NCBI GenBank assembly: GCA_041622675.1
Contig: JBFJYH010000060.1
Location: 1 to 14,176, forward strand
DNA: 14,176 nt
From: Reddybacter sp041622675
GTDB taxonomy: Bacteria; Pseudomonadota; Gammaproteobacteria; Pseudomonadales; Porticoccaceae
Reading direction: 5' to 3'
A program made the translations under genes and the position numbers. Below are positions 1-8,233 of this stretch, piece after piece. Position 1 is the first letter of the stretch; every line of letters begins with the position of its first letter. A model generated the notes under the pieces. That model made no database searches. It saw only the letters and a list, made by a program, of their open reading frames with translations, and had not been told where the DNA came from.

Positions 1-1
1 C

Positions 2-952
2 ACCCCCGGCGGTCCCGACGTATTAGCCCTGGGTGAGCGCCCGCTGCCCGAGTGTGGCCCGGAAGAGGTGTTGATTAAAGTCGCCGCCGCCGGTGTTAAC
101 CGCCCCGATGTTATTCAGCGCAAGGGGGCTTATCCGCCACCACCCGGTGCCTCTGACTTGCTCGGGCTTGAAGCCGCAGGTGAAATTGTCGCCTGCGGCG
201 AGAAGGTTAGCCAATGGCTTGTTGGCGATAAGGTCTGCGCACTGCTTAATGGTGGCGGTTACGCCGACTATGCCGTGGCCGATCAGTCGGTTTGCCTGCC
301 CATCCCCACGGGTTTGTCGATGGTCGAGGCCGCGGCCCTGCCGGAAACTTTTTTTACCGTGTGGCACAACGTGTTTGAGCGTGCTGAATTGCAAGCCGGT
401 GATATTTTCCTTGTGCACGGTGGCACGAGCGGTATCGGCACCACCGCCATTCAATTAGCCAAAGCCTTTGGTGCACGAGTGTTTGCCACGGCGGGCAGCG
501 ATCAGAAGTGTCGTGTCTGTGAAGAACTGGGGGCCGAGAAAGCCTTTAATTATCACCATGAAGACTTTGTGAAAGGCATTAAAGAAAACACAAAAGGCGC
601 CAATGTCATTCTCGATATGATCGGCGGGGACTATATACAGAAAAATATTAAAGCCACAGCACCACAGGCCCGCATTGTGTCTATCGCCTTTTTGCGCGGT
701 TCAAAGGCTGAGGTTGATTTTGGTGCGGTTATGCTTAAACAGCTGGTACTCACCGGCTCAACCCTGCGCAGTCAAGCGCTGGAAAGCAAGCGTCGCATTG
801 CGGCAGGCTTGAAAGACAAGGTTTGGCCATTATTAAATGCGGGGACGGTTAAGCCGGTGATTCACTCAACATTTGCGCTGAGTGAGGCAAGTGCCGCCCA
901 TGAGTTGATGGAAAGCAATGCCCATATTGGCAAAATTGTTCTGCTACCTTAA
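2..952 (+). CDS. NAD(P)H:quinone oxidoreductase, PIG3/QOR-like, 5'-truncated
   Basis: Zinc-independent medium-chain dehydrogenase/reductase predicted to reduce quinones or similar carbonyl substrates with NADPH in the cytoplasm. The reading frame is open from base 2, before the first GTG at 68, and the codons before it encode a family-typical stretch (PGGPDVLALGERPLPECGPE). The gene therefore starts upstream of the window and about ten residues are missing. Visible family marks are the GroES-like start (VAAAGVNRPDVIQRKG), a GLEAAGEI segment, and the nucleotide-binding loop HGGTSGIG encoded at 416-439, followed by AIQLAKAFGA. The zinc ligands of alcohol dehydrogenases are absent, as expected for QOR. 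The frame ends with TAA at 950-952. The subfamily is confident; the physiological substrate is unknown. Confidence 0.9.
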   Translation, partial: TPGGPDVLALGERPLPECGPEEVLIKVAAAGVNRPDVIQRKGAYPPPPGASDLLGLEAAGEIVACGEKVSQWLVGDKVCALLNGGGYADYAVADQSVCLPIPTGLSMVEAAALPETFFTVWHNVFERAELQAGDIFLVHGGTSGIGTTAIQLAKAFGARVFATAGSDQKCRVCEELGAEKAFNYHHEDFVKGIKENTKGANVILDMIGGDYIQKNIKATAPQARIVSIAFLRGSKAEVDFGAVMLKQLVLTGSTLRSQALESKRRIAAGLKDKVWPLLNAGTVKPVIHSTFALSEASAAHELMESNAHIGKIVLLP

Positions 953-978
953 TCAGCGCTATTTTAATCAAAGCGCCA

Positions 979-994
979 TTAATAGCCCTATTAA
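979..994. promoter_or_regulatory. 16-base palindrome upstream of yciH
   Basis: TTAATAG-CC-CTATTAA is a perfect inverted repeat with 7-base arms, in the 71-base gap before yciH. An AT-rich TATAAAAT stretch follows at 1003-1010 and could contain a -10 element, but no convincing -35 was found at the right spacing. It could be an operator or a chance AT-rich palindrome. Confidence 0.25.
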
Positions 995-1023
995 AGCCCC
1001 CTTATAAAATTGACGATAACACC

Positions 1024-1350
1024 ATGAAAAAGAACTCCCGTCTGGTTTACTCCACCGACAAAGGCCGTATTAAAACCAGCGATAGTGAACCAGCCGACAC
1101 ACCAACCGGCGATGGCATTGTGCGCATTCGTCGAGAAACCAGCGGCCGCAAGGGCAATGCGGCGACGACCATTAGTGGCGTCCCCCTGCCGGAGGCTGAA
1201 TTAAAAGCCCTGGCAAAAAAACTAAAACAGAGCTGTGGCTCTGGTGGCTCGGTAAAAAATGCCATTATCGAAATACAGGGCGACCATAGAGAAAAGTTGC
1301 AAGACCTGCTGAGCAAAGAGGGTTATACCGTAAAGCTGGCGGGCGGCTAA
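1024..1350 (+). CDS. yciH: SUI1/eIF1-like translation factor YciH
   Basis: Small 108-residue protein of the SUI1/eIF1 family, related to the eukaryotic start-site fidelity factor. Bacterial YciH is thought to act at the ribosome, but its role in bacteria is not well settled. An N-terminal tail of about 30 residues precedes the domain. The domain shows VRIRRETSGRKGN (residues 33-45), the helix PLPEAELKALAKKLKQSCGSGGSVKN (54-79), an IEIQGDH strand, and a C-terminal LLSKEGYTVKLAGG. Length is normal for the bacterial family. No obvious Shine-Dalgarno precedes the ATG. The stop codon directly abuts the ATG of the S9 peptidase, so the two are almost certainly co-transcribed and perhaps translationally coupled. 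Confidence 0.92.
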   Translation: MKKNSRLVYSTDKGRIKTSDSEPADTPTGDGIVRIRRETSGRKGNAATTISGVPLPEAELKALAKKLKQSCGSGGSVKNAIIEIQGDHREKLQDLLSKEGYTVKLAGG

Positions 1351-3354
1351 ATGGAAGACCTAACAACACATAACACCCCCTACGGCAGCTGGCTATCGCC
1401 CATCAGCGCTCGACAAGTCGCCAGCGCTGCGCCCGCAATCGATGCACCCCTTATTGATAATAAAAGTATTGATAATAAAAGTATTGATAATGACAGCGAT
1501 GGTGATGACCTTTACTGGCTAGAAGCCCGGCCCGAGGAAAGTGGCCGCAACGCCATTGTCAGGCTCGACGCCAATGGCAAAAAAACCGATGTACTGCCCG
1601 CGCCCTTTAGCGCCCGCAGCCGGGTACATGAATACGGTGGCACACCCTATATTGTTGTTGCCGGTATTTTATTTTTCTGCGAACAGAGCGATCAGCGTAT
1701 CTATCGGCTCGACACACAAAGCAAAGAGGCCACACCGGAAGCCATCAGCCCGGCTAATGAAAGCCTGTGCTTTGCCGATTTTTGTTTTGATGAAATACGC
1801 CAGCGTTTGATTTGTGTCGCCGAACAGGCCAGCGACGGTGAAAGCGAGCCTCGTAACTTTATTGCCGCGCTCTCTATCAACGCCCCTCACGAACTTATCG
1901 AACTACACAACGGTGCCGATTTTTACGCCTATCCACGCCTCAACCCCAGGGGCTCACAACTCAGTTGGATAAGCTGGCAGCACCCGCAAATGCCGTGGCA
2001 AGGTAGTGAACTGTGGTTAGCCGATTTAACCGACGAGGGCTTATTGTCCAGCCCTGAAAAGATAGCTGGGGGCTGTGATGAGTCGATCTTTCAACCTCAG
2101 TGGTCGCCCGCTGGCGATTTATATTTTGTGTCAGACTGCAGTGAGTGGTGGAACATTTATCGCTACATCGATACTGGTGAAATCGAAAACAATGTCCACG
2201 CAATATGCCCACAGCCAGTGGAGTTCGCAACGCCGTTGTGGACATTGGGCATGTCGACCTATGGCTTTTGTGAGAACGATAATATTGTCGCCTGCTATAC
2301 CGAAAATGGTAGTTGGCACCTGGCTTTAATTACTGAAGAAACACAGCAGCTCAAAGCTATCGACCTACCTTTTACACAAATGTCTGCGCTTATCAGCAAA
2401 GGGAATCGCGCTTGGTTTATCGGCGCATCCCCTTCACAAAGTGGCTGCCTGGTTGAGCTGAATACTCGCACCGGCCAACATAAAATCGTTCACCAATTCG
2501 CCGCTCTGCCCATCGACGAAGGAAATTACTCACAGCCACAGGCCATTACCTACCCGACAAGTGATAACGAAAAGTCCCACGGCTTTTATTATCCACCCTG
2601 TAATACGGCTTATTCACACGCCATAGCTGCCGAAAAACCACCCCTGCTGGTGATGTGCCACGGGGGGCCAACCGGTGCCACATCGACCGGCTTCAACCTG
2701 AAAATACAATTCTGGACCAGCCGGGGTTTCGCCGTTTTCGATGTCAATTATCGCGGTAGTACCGGCTATGGCAAAGCCTACCGGCAAGCCCTGGATGGTG
2801 CCTGGGGTATCAAAGATGTCGATGATGTCGTGGCCGGTGCCCAGCATCTTATTGATCAAGGCCTAGCCGACCCCGAGCGCATTCTGATTCGTGGCGGCAG
2901 TGCCGGGGGCTACACTGTGCTCGCCGCCCTCGCCTTTCACGACCTGTTTAAAGCCGGTGCCAGTTATTACGGTATTGGCGACCTGGAGACACTGGCCCGT
3001 GACACGCACAAATTCGAATCGCGCTATCTCGATACCCTTGTTGGCCCCTACCCCGCCGAGAAAGCGCTGTATCAGCAGCGTTCGCCCATTAACCATATCG
3101 AGCAATTAAATTGTCCGGTGATTTTCTTTCAAGGTCTCGACGACAAGGTAGTGCCACCACAACAGGCCGAGGCCATGGTTGCATCACTCGATAAAAAAGG
3201 ACTTAAAGTAAAGTACGTGCCCTTTACTGGCGAAGGCCACGGCTTTCGGCAGGCGGAAAATACTGAGCGAGCATTGTTTGAGGAGCTACAGTTTTATAGC
3301 GAGGTTTTTGGCTTTGAAATACCGCCTCAATCACTCACCGACGAGTCACATTAA
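1351..3354 (+). CDS. S9 family (prolyl oligopeptidase-type) serine peptidase
   Basis: 667-residue cytosolic-type peptidase of the S9C acylaminoacyl/dipeptidyl aminopeptidase group. No signal peptide is visible. The first ~390 residues read as the beta-propeller gate, starting YGSWLSPISA and DLYWLEARPEESGRNAIVRL. Residues ~420-660 are the alpha/beta-hydrolase domain: MCHGGPTGA oxyanion-hole region, nucleophile elbow GGSAGG with Ser517, GLDDKVVP with likely Asp598, and GEGHGF with His630. The triad is complete, so the enzyme should be active. Family members cleave short peptides or release N-terminal acyl-amino acids. The N-terminus carries a tandem IDNKS repeat just before the propeller. The start codon touches the yciH stop and greB follows after 8 bases, indicating one operon. 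Confidence 0.93.
   Translation: MEDLTTHNTPYGSWLSPISARQVASAAPAIDAPLIDNKSIDNKSIDNDSDGDDLYWLEARPEESGRNAIVRLDANGKKTDVLPAPFSARSRVHEYGGTPYIVVAGILFFCEQSDQRIYRLDTQSKEATPEAISPANESLCFADFCFDEIRQRLICVAEQASDGESEPRNFIAALSINAPHELIELHNGADFYAYPRLNPRGSQLSWISWQHPQMPWQGSELWLADLTDEGLLSSPEKIAGGCDESIFQPQWSPAGDLYFVSDCSEWWNIYRYIDTGEIENNVHAICPQPVEFATPLWTLGMSTYGFCENDNIVACYTENGSWHLALITEETQQLKAIDLPFTQMSALISKGNRAWFIGASPSQSGCLVELNTRTGQHKIVHQFAALPIDEGNYSQPQAITYPTSDNEKSHGFYYPPCNTAYSHAIAAEKPPLLVMCHGGPTGATSTGFNLKIQFWTSRGFAVFDVNYRGSTGYGKAYRQALDGAWGIKDVDDVVAGAQHLIDQGLADPERILIRGGSAGGYTVLAALAFHDLFKAGASYYGIGDLETLARDTHKFESRYLDTLVGPYPAEKALYQQRSPINHIEQLNCPVIFFQGLDDKVVPPQQAEAMVASLDKKGLKVKYVPFTGEGHGFRQAENTERALFEELQFYSEVFGFEIPPQSLTDESH
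1453..1491 (+). repeat. In-frame 15-base tandem repeat (2.6 copies) inside the S9 peptidase gene
   Basis: The unit ATTGATAATAAAAGT occurs at 1453-1467 and 1468-1482, followed by nine bases of a third copy to 1491. Because 15 is a multiple of three it encodes IDNKS-IDNKS-IDN in frame and then runs into an acidic DSDGDD stretch. The unit is far more AT-rich than the surrounding gene. It probably arose by replication slippage in a surface loop ahead of the beta-propeller. Confidence 0.9.
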
Positions 3355-3362
3355 GCGTATTT

Positions 3363-3857
3363 ATGGGCCGCTATCGACCACCACGCGAACCCTCCAGCCC
3401 TTACATTACGGGTGAAGGTGCCAAACAGTTACGCGATGAATTGCGGCAACTCTGGAAGGTCGAACGCCCCAAGGTTACAGCCGTGGTGCACGAGGCTGCC
3501 AAGAATGGTGATCGCTCAGAGAACGGGGATTACATTTATGGCAAACGTCGATTGCGAGAGATTGATAGCCGTGTACGTTACCTCACCAACAGGCTTGAAG
3601 GTGTCACCATCGTCGACCGTATTCCGCAAGATACTAACAAGGTTTATTTTGGGGCCTGGGTGACTTTAGAAAATGATGATGGTGATAAAACCTGTTATCG
3701 CATCGTCGGTGCCGATGAACTCGATACCAGCAAAGGCTATATCAGTGTTGACTCACCCCTGGCCAAAGCGTTGATTGGCAAAAACCTCGATGATGAAATA
3801 GCATTCACCCTACATGGACAAAGCCATGATTATTACATTATCAACATTCGCTATTAA
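3363..3857 (+). CDS. greB: Transcription elongation factor GreB
   Basis: 164-residue GreA/GreB-family factor that enters the RNA polymerase secondary channel and stimulates transcript cleavage to rescue backtracked complexes. The N-terminal coiled coil covers residues ~15-85. The tip bears the catalytic acidic pair in AAKNGDRSENGDY (Asp50, Glu53). The FKBP-like C-terminal domain shows VYFGAWVTLENDDG, YRIVGADEL and ISVDSPLAKAL. The GreB-specific segment YGKRRLREIDSRVRYLTNRLE separates it from GreA. The MGRYRPPREPSS N-terminal extension resembles Pseudomonas-type GreB, supporting the ATG at 3363. It lies 8 bases after the S9 peptidase stop, last in the yciH unit, and converges on the HD-GYP gene with only 9 bases between the stop codons. 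Confidence 0.96.
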   Translation: MGRYRPPREPSSPYITGEGAKQLRDELRQLWKVERPKVTAVVHEAAKNGDRSENGDYIYGKRRLREIDSRVRYLTNRLEGVTIVDRIPQDTNKVYFGAWVTLENDDGDKTCYRIVGADELDTSKGYISVDSPLAKALIGKNLDDEIAFTLHGQSHDYYIINIRY

Positions 3858-3866
3858 GCGTAAAGA

Positions 3867-5228
3867 TTAGATAGACTCCAGCGGGTCACCACTGCACTGG
3901 ACTTTGTAATCTTCCAGCTTGACGCCGAAAGAGCCATCGGGCAAAGGACGGCGGATAAGATAGTCCCTAGTCAACTCATCGCTATCGGTCAAATAAAGAT
4001 CGACCGTTTTCTCCTCAACAACCTCTTTATTGCCGTCGCGCAGAATGATGACCATTGGCAAGTGGCGAAATTTCCGCCGTCCCGCCAACACAATACCCAC
4101 CATACCATTGTGTAATTCGACGACAGTACCCGGCGGATAAGGGCCGATCGCCTGCATAAAAGCGAGGGCGTAATCTTCGTCAAACTGCTTTCCGCGATTC
4201 TTATAAATTTCTTTCTGTGCCTCCACTGGCGATACGGCCTTTGAGTAACAACGATCACTGGTAATCGCATCGTAGGCGTCGACAATAGCAATAATTCTAG
4301 CGAATTCCGATATTTGACTCTTTTGAACCCCCTGAGGATAACCCTTGCCATCGGGCCTTTCATGATGGTTGAGAGCCACATCGATAGCCACACTGGGTGC
4401 CGAGCCCTCCTCGGTAAGTAACTTATAGCCCTCTGTAGAGTGTTGGCGCATGATTAAGGTCTCTTCCTCACTCAACCGGCCGCGTTTATTGAGAATCATT
4501 TTTGGTGTGCGCATCTTACCTACGTCGTGTAACAGTCCACAAAGCCCCAACAGCTGCAACTCATCTTCGTCAAAATTAAGGTGGCGACCAAAGGCAATAG
4601 CAAGAATACAAACGTTTAAACAGTGCTCCGCGGTATACCGGCTCTCATGCTTAATTTTACTCATCCAGATCATAGCATCGGGGTTGCGCAGCATGCTTTC
4701 GACGCAACCCGATACAGCTTCCTCGGCTACCCGAGTGTCTAGCATTTGCCCAAACTGGGCCGAATGGAGAATTTTATCAACGGCAGATCTACCCTTGCCA
4801 TAGGCGACTGCCGCCGCCTCATGTTCCTCACGCACAGGAACTCTCGACTCGTAGGCCGGCCGAGGGCGGACAATAGGGCTTTTCTTTAACGGCTTGTTCT
4901 GACCCGGGCGGTTTAGCATGGTGCCTTTTTCGGGTTTTTTCAGTAGTTTAGACTTGGGCTTAAGGGTGGGCTCGGGTTTCCTTTTGACACCCGGCAATTG
5001 ACTGCGTACGTACACGTACTTGCAATACTTTTCGAGGGTCTGTAGTTGAGACTTATCATTTAATTCAAAACCCTGAATTAAAAACGGGGTCTCTAGCCAG
5101 GGGCGATCTAACTCGACCACATACATACCCATTTGTAGACTGCCAACGTCAACCTTTACCAGGTCCCCCTTGCTGAATTCTTGCTCCGGCGGGGCCTTTT
5201 TATCCGTATCTTTTGGTGTGTCGTCCAT
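3867..5228 (-). CDS. HD-GYP domain c-di-GMP phosphodiesterase with DUF3391 N-terminus
   Basis: Predicted cytosolic cyclic-di-GMP phosphodiesterase. Residues ~20-75 match the DUF3391 domain (VKVDVGSLQMGMYVVELDRPWLETPF), followed by a basic Lys/Pro-rich linker. The HD-GYP domain covers residues ~190-370. It contains EHCLNV (His202), LLHDVGK (His234, Asp235, Lys238) and HHERPDGKGYP (288-298), so the metal ligands and the GYP motif are intact. AIVDAYDAITSDRCY follows. The frame is open to a TTG at 5273, but the ATG at 5228 gives the family-like MDDTPKDTDKK start with a weak GGGA upstream, so a 453-residue product is preferred. No transmembrane or sensor domain beyond DUF3391 is seen. yajQ lies divergently across a long intergenic region. 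Confidence 0.92.
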   Translation of the reverse strand: MDDTPKDTDKKAPPEQEFSKGDLVKVDVGSLQMGMYVVELDRPWLETPFLIQGFELNDKSQLQTLEKYCKYVYVRSQLPGVKRKPEPTLKPKSKLLKKPEKGTMLNRPGQNKPLKKSPIVRPRPAYESRVPVREEHEAAAVAYGKGRSAVDKILHSAQFGQMLDTRVAEEAVSGCVESMLRNPDAMIWMSKIKHESRYTAEHCLNVCILAIAFGRHLNFDEDELQLLGLCGLLHDVGKMRTPKMILNKRGRLSEEETLIMRQHSTEGYKLLTEEGSAPSVAIDVALNHHERPDGKGYPQGVQKSQISEFARIIAIVDAYDAITSDRCYSKAVSPVEAQKEIYKNRGKQFDEDYALAFMQAIGPYPPGTVVELHNGMVGIVLAGRRKFRHLPMVIILRDGNKEVVEEKTVDLYLTDSDELTRDYLIRRPLPDGSFGVKLEDYKVQCSGDPLESI

Positions 5229-5636
5229 CAGGCAATCCCATTTAGTATTTCGCAAATCACAACGGTACTTCAAACGTAGATTATGGTCGAACTACCGCTC
5301 AAAGGGCGTGAATCAGTTAACACCTCCATTGTAGAAAACAGGTTAGTACTTATCTATGAAAAGGCGCTCCATAGGTTTCATTGAATGACCAGCGGGTTTA
5401 ACCTTCAAAGATTGATCGTCTCCCCCCTGCCACGCTCTTTGTCTCCGCCCATCCATGGCTGTCTACGTCTGCCTCCCTGTTACTAAAGCTCATGACATGA
5501 TATTCAGATAAATGACCTATTCACTAAAAACGATATGAAGTAAGCGCTCACCTACAAACATCTGCTGTGTGTTTTATCCACGCGCTGGCATTTAGTAGAC
5601 TAAGGCCCTGTCACCATCAACATTAGGAATGCGCCA
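5229..5636. other. 408-base divergent intergenic region between HD-GYP gene and yajQ
   Basis: There is no convincing gene here. The first 45 bases are the alternative TTG-started extension of the HD-GYP frame. The region must carry promoters for both divergent genes, but no sigma70 pair with good match and spacing could be fixed by eye. A short CTATG...CATAG inverted repeat lies near 5354-5374. No terminator or tRNA was recognised. Confidence 0.6.
5625..5628 (+). promoter_or_regulatory. Ribosome binding site of yajQ
   Basis: AGGA sits 8 bases before the ATG at 5637 and supports that start. A nearer ATG at 5629 is out of frame with yajQ. Confidence 0.6.
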
Positions 5637-6122
5637 ATGCCCTCTTTTGATATAGTTTCCGAGGTCGAATCCAATGAAATACGTAATGCGGCAGAAAATG
5701 CCGAGCGAGAACTCGCCACCCGCTTTGACTTTCGTGGCGTTAAGGCCAGTATTACTTTTCAAGATGAGGTAATTACCGTCTCCGCCGAGTCGGACTTTCA
5801 ATGCCGACAAATGCTCGACATCGTCACAAATCATGTTGTGAAGCGCAAGATTGACCCCAGTAGCATTGATGCCGATGAAGATTGTACACACAGTGGTAAG
5901 ACCTATTCACTGGGAATCCGCTTTCAACAGGGGATCGACCAGCCCACGGCGAAGAAAATCGTCAAACTCATCAAAACAGCGAAGACCAAAGTACAGGTTG
6001 CCATTCAAGGTGACAAAATCCGGGTCACGGGTAAGAAACGCGACGACTTACAAGCTGCAATGGCCCTGGTGCGCGAAGCTGACCTGGGCCAAGCGTTTCA
6101 ATTTAATAACTTCCGGGATTAA
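5637..6122 (+). CDS. yajQ: YajQ family (UPF0234) nucleotide-binding protein
   Basis: 161-residue YajQ protein of normal family length. It opens with the diagnostic MPSFDIVSEVESNEIRNAAENAERELATRFDFRG and ends with LGQAFQFNNFRD, both close to the family consensus. The fold is two ferredoxin-like alpha/beta domains. Xanthomonas and Pseudomonas homologues bind cyclic di-GMP and act as effectors of virulence or transcription, while other members bind tRNA or nucleotides, so the ligand here is inferred. An AGGA ribosome binding site supports the start. The neighbouring divergent gene encodes a c-di-GMP phosphodiesterase, which makes a shared second-messenger theme plausible. It converges on the SDR gene with 39 bases between stops. 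Confidence 0.96.
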   Translation: MPSFDIVSEVESNEIRNAAENAERELATRFDFRGVKASITFQDEVITVSAESDFQCRQMLDIVTNHVVKRKIDPSSIDADEDCTHSGKTYSLGIRFQQGIDQPTAKKIVKLIKTAKTKVQVAIQGDKIRVTGKKRDDLQAAMALVREADLGQAFQFNNFRD

Positions 6123-6161
6123 CTCGTTACTACATAATCTAACAGCTACATAACCAAACCA

Positions 6162-6932
6162 CTACATAGCCGAGCCGCCACCATCGACGGAGTACACACC
6201 GCCTGAGCAAAACGAGGCTTCGTCACTGCACAAAAAGGCCATAAGATTAGCCACTTCTTCCGGCTCACCGTAGCGCCCCATGGGCATCATTTGGCTGAGC
6301 TGGCTTTTGGCGGCCTCTTCCTGGCCCGGGGCGAAACCGCTCTCCAGTGAACGCATCATGCGCGTCTCAATGGGCGCTGGGTTAACCGTGTTAATGCGAA
6401 TGCCCTGTGCTGCGTATTCCTGAGAGACACTGCGCATCATGCCCACCACCGCGTGCTTACTGGTGATATAGGGCGAAATATTCGGCGTGCCTTTTAAGCC
6501 AGCCATTGATGATGTGATAACAATGCTGCCACCACCATTGTCGAGCATTGCCGGTATCACATATTTTAAACCTAACCACACACCCTTGATATTAACCGCC
6601 ATCACCTGGTCAAAAGCATCGATAGGCGAGTCGACGATAGGTGCCACCACGCCCTCAACACCGGCATTATTCAAAAAGTAATCGATGGTGCCAAAGCGTT
6701 TTAGAGTCGCTGTCACATAACCCTGCACTTGCTCTGGCTTTGACACATCGGCGAGTTGATAGGTCACTCTATCACCGCCATCGATGGCTTTAACGGCAGA
6801 CTGCAAGGCGTCTTCAGTCAAATCCACTAACATCACATTGGCGCCCTCTCTGGCAAACAGCTTGCCAGCGGCCAAGCCTATACCCCGGGCACCGCCGGTA
6901 ATGATGACGGTTTTATTTTTAAATCTGCTCAT
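6162..6932 (-). CDS. SDR family NAD-dependent oxidoreductase
   Basis: 256-residue classical short-chain dehydrogenase/reductase, soluble and probably tetrameric. The Rossmann cofactor motif TGGARGIG is at residues 12-19. Asp37 ends the second strand and points to NAD(H) rather than NADP(H). NNAG is at 88-91, Asn114 is in the MAVNIKG segment, Ser142 is the likely catalytic serine, and YITSK supplies Tyr155 and Lys159. The C-terminus CSGGVYSVDGGGSAM is typical. The product resembles glucose-1-dehydrogenase or cyclopentanol-dehydrogenase-like SDRs, but the substrate cannot be told. A strong AAGGAG (6946-6941 on the minus strand, 8-base spacer) supports the ATG. It is divergent from an LLM oxidoreductase, suggesting shared regulation or pathway. 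Confidence 0.93.
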   Translation of the reverse strand: MSRFKNKTVIITGGARGIGLAAGKLFAREGANVMLVDLTEDALQSAVKAIDGGDRVTYQLADVSKPEQVQGYVTATLKRFGTIDYFLNNAGVEGVVAPIVDSPIDAFDQVMAVNIKGVWLGLKYVIPAMLDNGGGSIVITSSMAGLKGTPNISPYITSKHAVVGMMRSVSQEYAAQGIRINTVNPAPIETRMMRSLESGFAPGQEEAAKSQLSQMMPMGRYGEPEEVANLMAFLCSDEASFCSGGVYSVDGGGSAM

Positions 6933-6940
6933 TTTTCGTA

Positions 6941-6946
6941 CTCCTT
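6941..6946 (-). promoter_or_regulatory. Strong Shine-Dalgarno of the SDR gene
   Basis: AAGGAG on the minus strand, 8 bases ahead of the ATG at 6932. It is the best ribosome binding site in the window. A TACAAT hexamer further upstream (6963-6968 read on the minus strand) could be a -10, but its -35 is poor. Confidence 0.75.
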
Positions 6947-7154
6947 TTATTTAGCGGCCTATTGTAAACACATTTCTTAGTGACAGATTCTACCAACATG
7001 GGAATCATAAAGATGGATCTGACCGGCCAGCGAGGAATCCCTGAATCAAAACCAAAGCGGACACTCTCATGGCCCAAAACAGAGCGATTTGCTATCGTTA
7101 GGGTTTAACACACAACAGCCCCGCGACATCAAACACAGCAGCAGGACAAAAATC

Positions 7155-8195
7155 ATGAAACTCGGCTTAATGACCGGCTATTCCGGCAACGCAGTAAAAA
7201 TACCCCTCGACACGATCGGCTTTGCCGAAGAACTCGGCTACGACTCAGTATGGACCGCCGAAGCTTATGGCTCTGATGCCGTGACAACCGCCACCTGGAT
7301 ACTGGCCAACACCAGTAAGATCAAGGTTGGCACCGCGATTATGCAAATGCCTGCCCGCAGCCCTGCTATGGCGGCCATGACGGCAATGTCTCTCAGCCAG
7401 TTATCGGGTAACCGCTTTATTGTCGGCCTAGGCGCCTCTGGCCCCCAGGTGGTTGAAGGCTGGCACGGCGTACCCTACGGCAAGCCCGTAACGCGCCTGA
7501 AAGAATATATTGCCATTATGAAAAAAATCTTCGAACGTGAAGGTCCGCTCAGCTTCGAGGGCAATCAATACCAACTACCCTATAAAGGCGAGGGCGCAAC
7601 GGGCCTGGGCAAACCGCTAAAAAGTATTTTGCACTGCAAAAGCAATATCCCCATTTTTGCAGCGACCATTACTCCAGCGGGTGTTCGCGCTGCAGCCAGC
7701 CATGCCGACGGGTTCTTCCCGGTGTGGATGGACCCCGAGCAATACCATGTCTTTGCCGATCCCATTGAAAAGGGTTTTGCTGACGCCGGTAATAAAACTC
7801 TCGACGATTTCCAAATTGCCCCCTTCGTACGCGTCATTATCGGCGACGATATTGAAGAGTGCATGAAGCCCTTAAAAGAAAATATGGCACTGTATATTGG
7901 CGGCATGGGCGCCAGGGCGAAAAACTTTTACAACGATTACGCCAAGCGCTTGGGCTTTGAAGACGACGCCGTTAAAATTCAGGATCTTTACCTGGATGGT
8001 AAAAAGGCAGAGGCCGCAGCGGCTGTGCCCGATGCTCTGGTCGATGCTGCCCATTTAGTCGGCCCGGCGGAGCGCATTCGCGAACGCTCACAGCGCTGGA
8101 TTGAGGCGGGTAAAAAAGGCCATGTATCAACCATGCTATTGGGTGGCGAAACCACCCGCGAAGGCCTAGAATTAATGGCTGACATTATTTTATAA
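7155..8195 (+). CDS. LLM class oxidoreductase, Rv3520c-like (luciferase-like monooxygenase fold)
   Basis: 346-residue TIM-barrel oxidoreductase of the bacterial luciferase-like superfamily, the type usually named LLM class F420-dependent oxidoreductase. Residues 1-9 (MKLGLMTGY) form the first strand. FAEELGYDSVWTAEAYGSDA lies at 23-42, RFIVGLGASGPQVVEGWHG at 87-105, and KPVTRLKEY follows; this pattern fits the Rv3520c-type group. The frame is open to an ATG at 7089, but the ATG at 7155 begins with the conserved first strand and has AGGA 8 bases upstream (7143-7146), so it is preferred. Cofactor could be F420 or FMN; no F420 biosynthesis gene is visible nearby. It is divergent from the SDR and ends before the palindromic terminator at 8234. 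Confidence 0.88.
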   Translation: MKLGLMTGYSGNAVKIPLDTIGFAEELGYDSVWTAEAYGSDAVTTATWILANTSKIKVGTAIMQMPARSPAMAAMTAMSLSQLSGNRFIVGLGASGPQVVEGWHGVPYGKPVTRLKEYIAIMKKIFEREGPLSFEGNQYQLPYKGEGATGLGKPLKSILHCKSNIPIFAATITPAGVRAAASHADGFFPVWMDPEQYHVFADPIEKGFADAGNKTLDDFQIAPFVRVIIGDDIEECMKPLKENMALYIGGMGARAKNFYNDYAKRLGFEDDAVKIQDLYLDGKKAEAAAAVPDALVDAAHLVGPAERIRERSQRWIEAGKKGHVSTMLLGGETTREGLELMADIIL

Positions 8196-8233
8196 AACAG
8201 GCGCTTTTAAAGCCGCTATAAAGAAAACCAGCA

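Noticed and set aside
23..454. Long minus-strand frame opposite the quinone oxidoreductase
   Set aside because: The plus strand encodes a well-matched QOR over the same bases, so the minus frame is a mirror of its codon bias.
956..976. GCGCT...AGCGC hairpin after the quinone oxidoreductase as a terminator
   Set aside because: The stem is only 5 base pairs and no T-tract follows it.
3989..4393. 134-codon open frame within the HD-GYP gene
   Set aside because: Same-strand, other-frame shadow of the HD-GYP coding region, lacking any family features.
6123..6170. Three CTACATA words between yajQ and the SDR stop
   Set aside because: Irregular spacing, short words and partial overlap with the SDR stop region make chance the likely cause.
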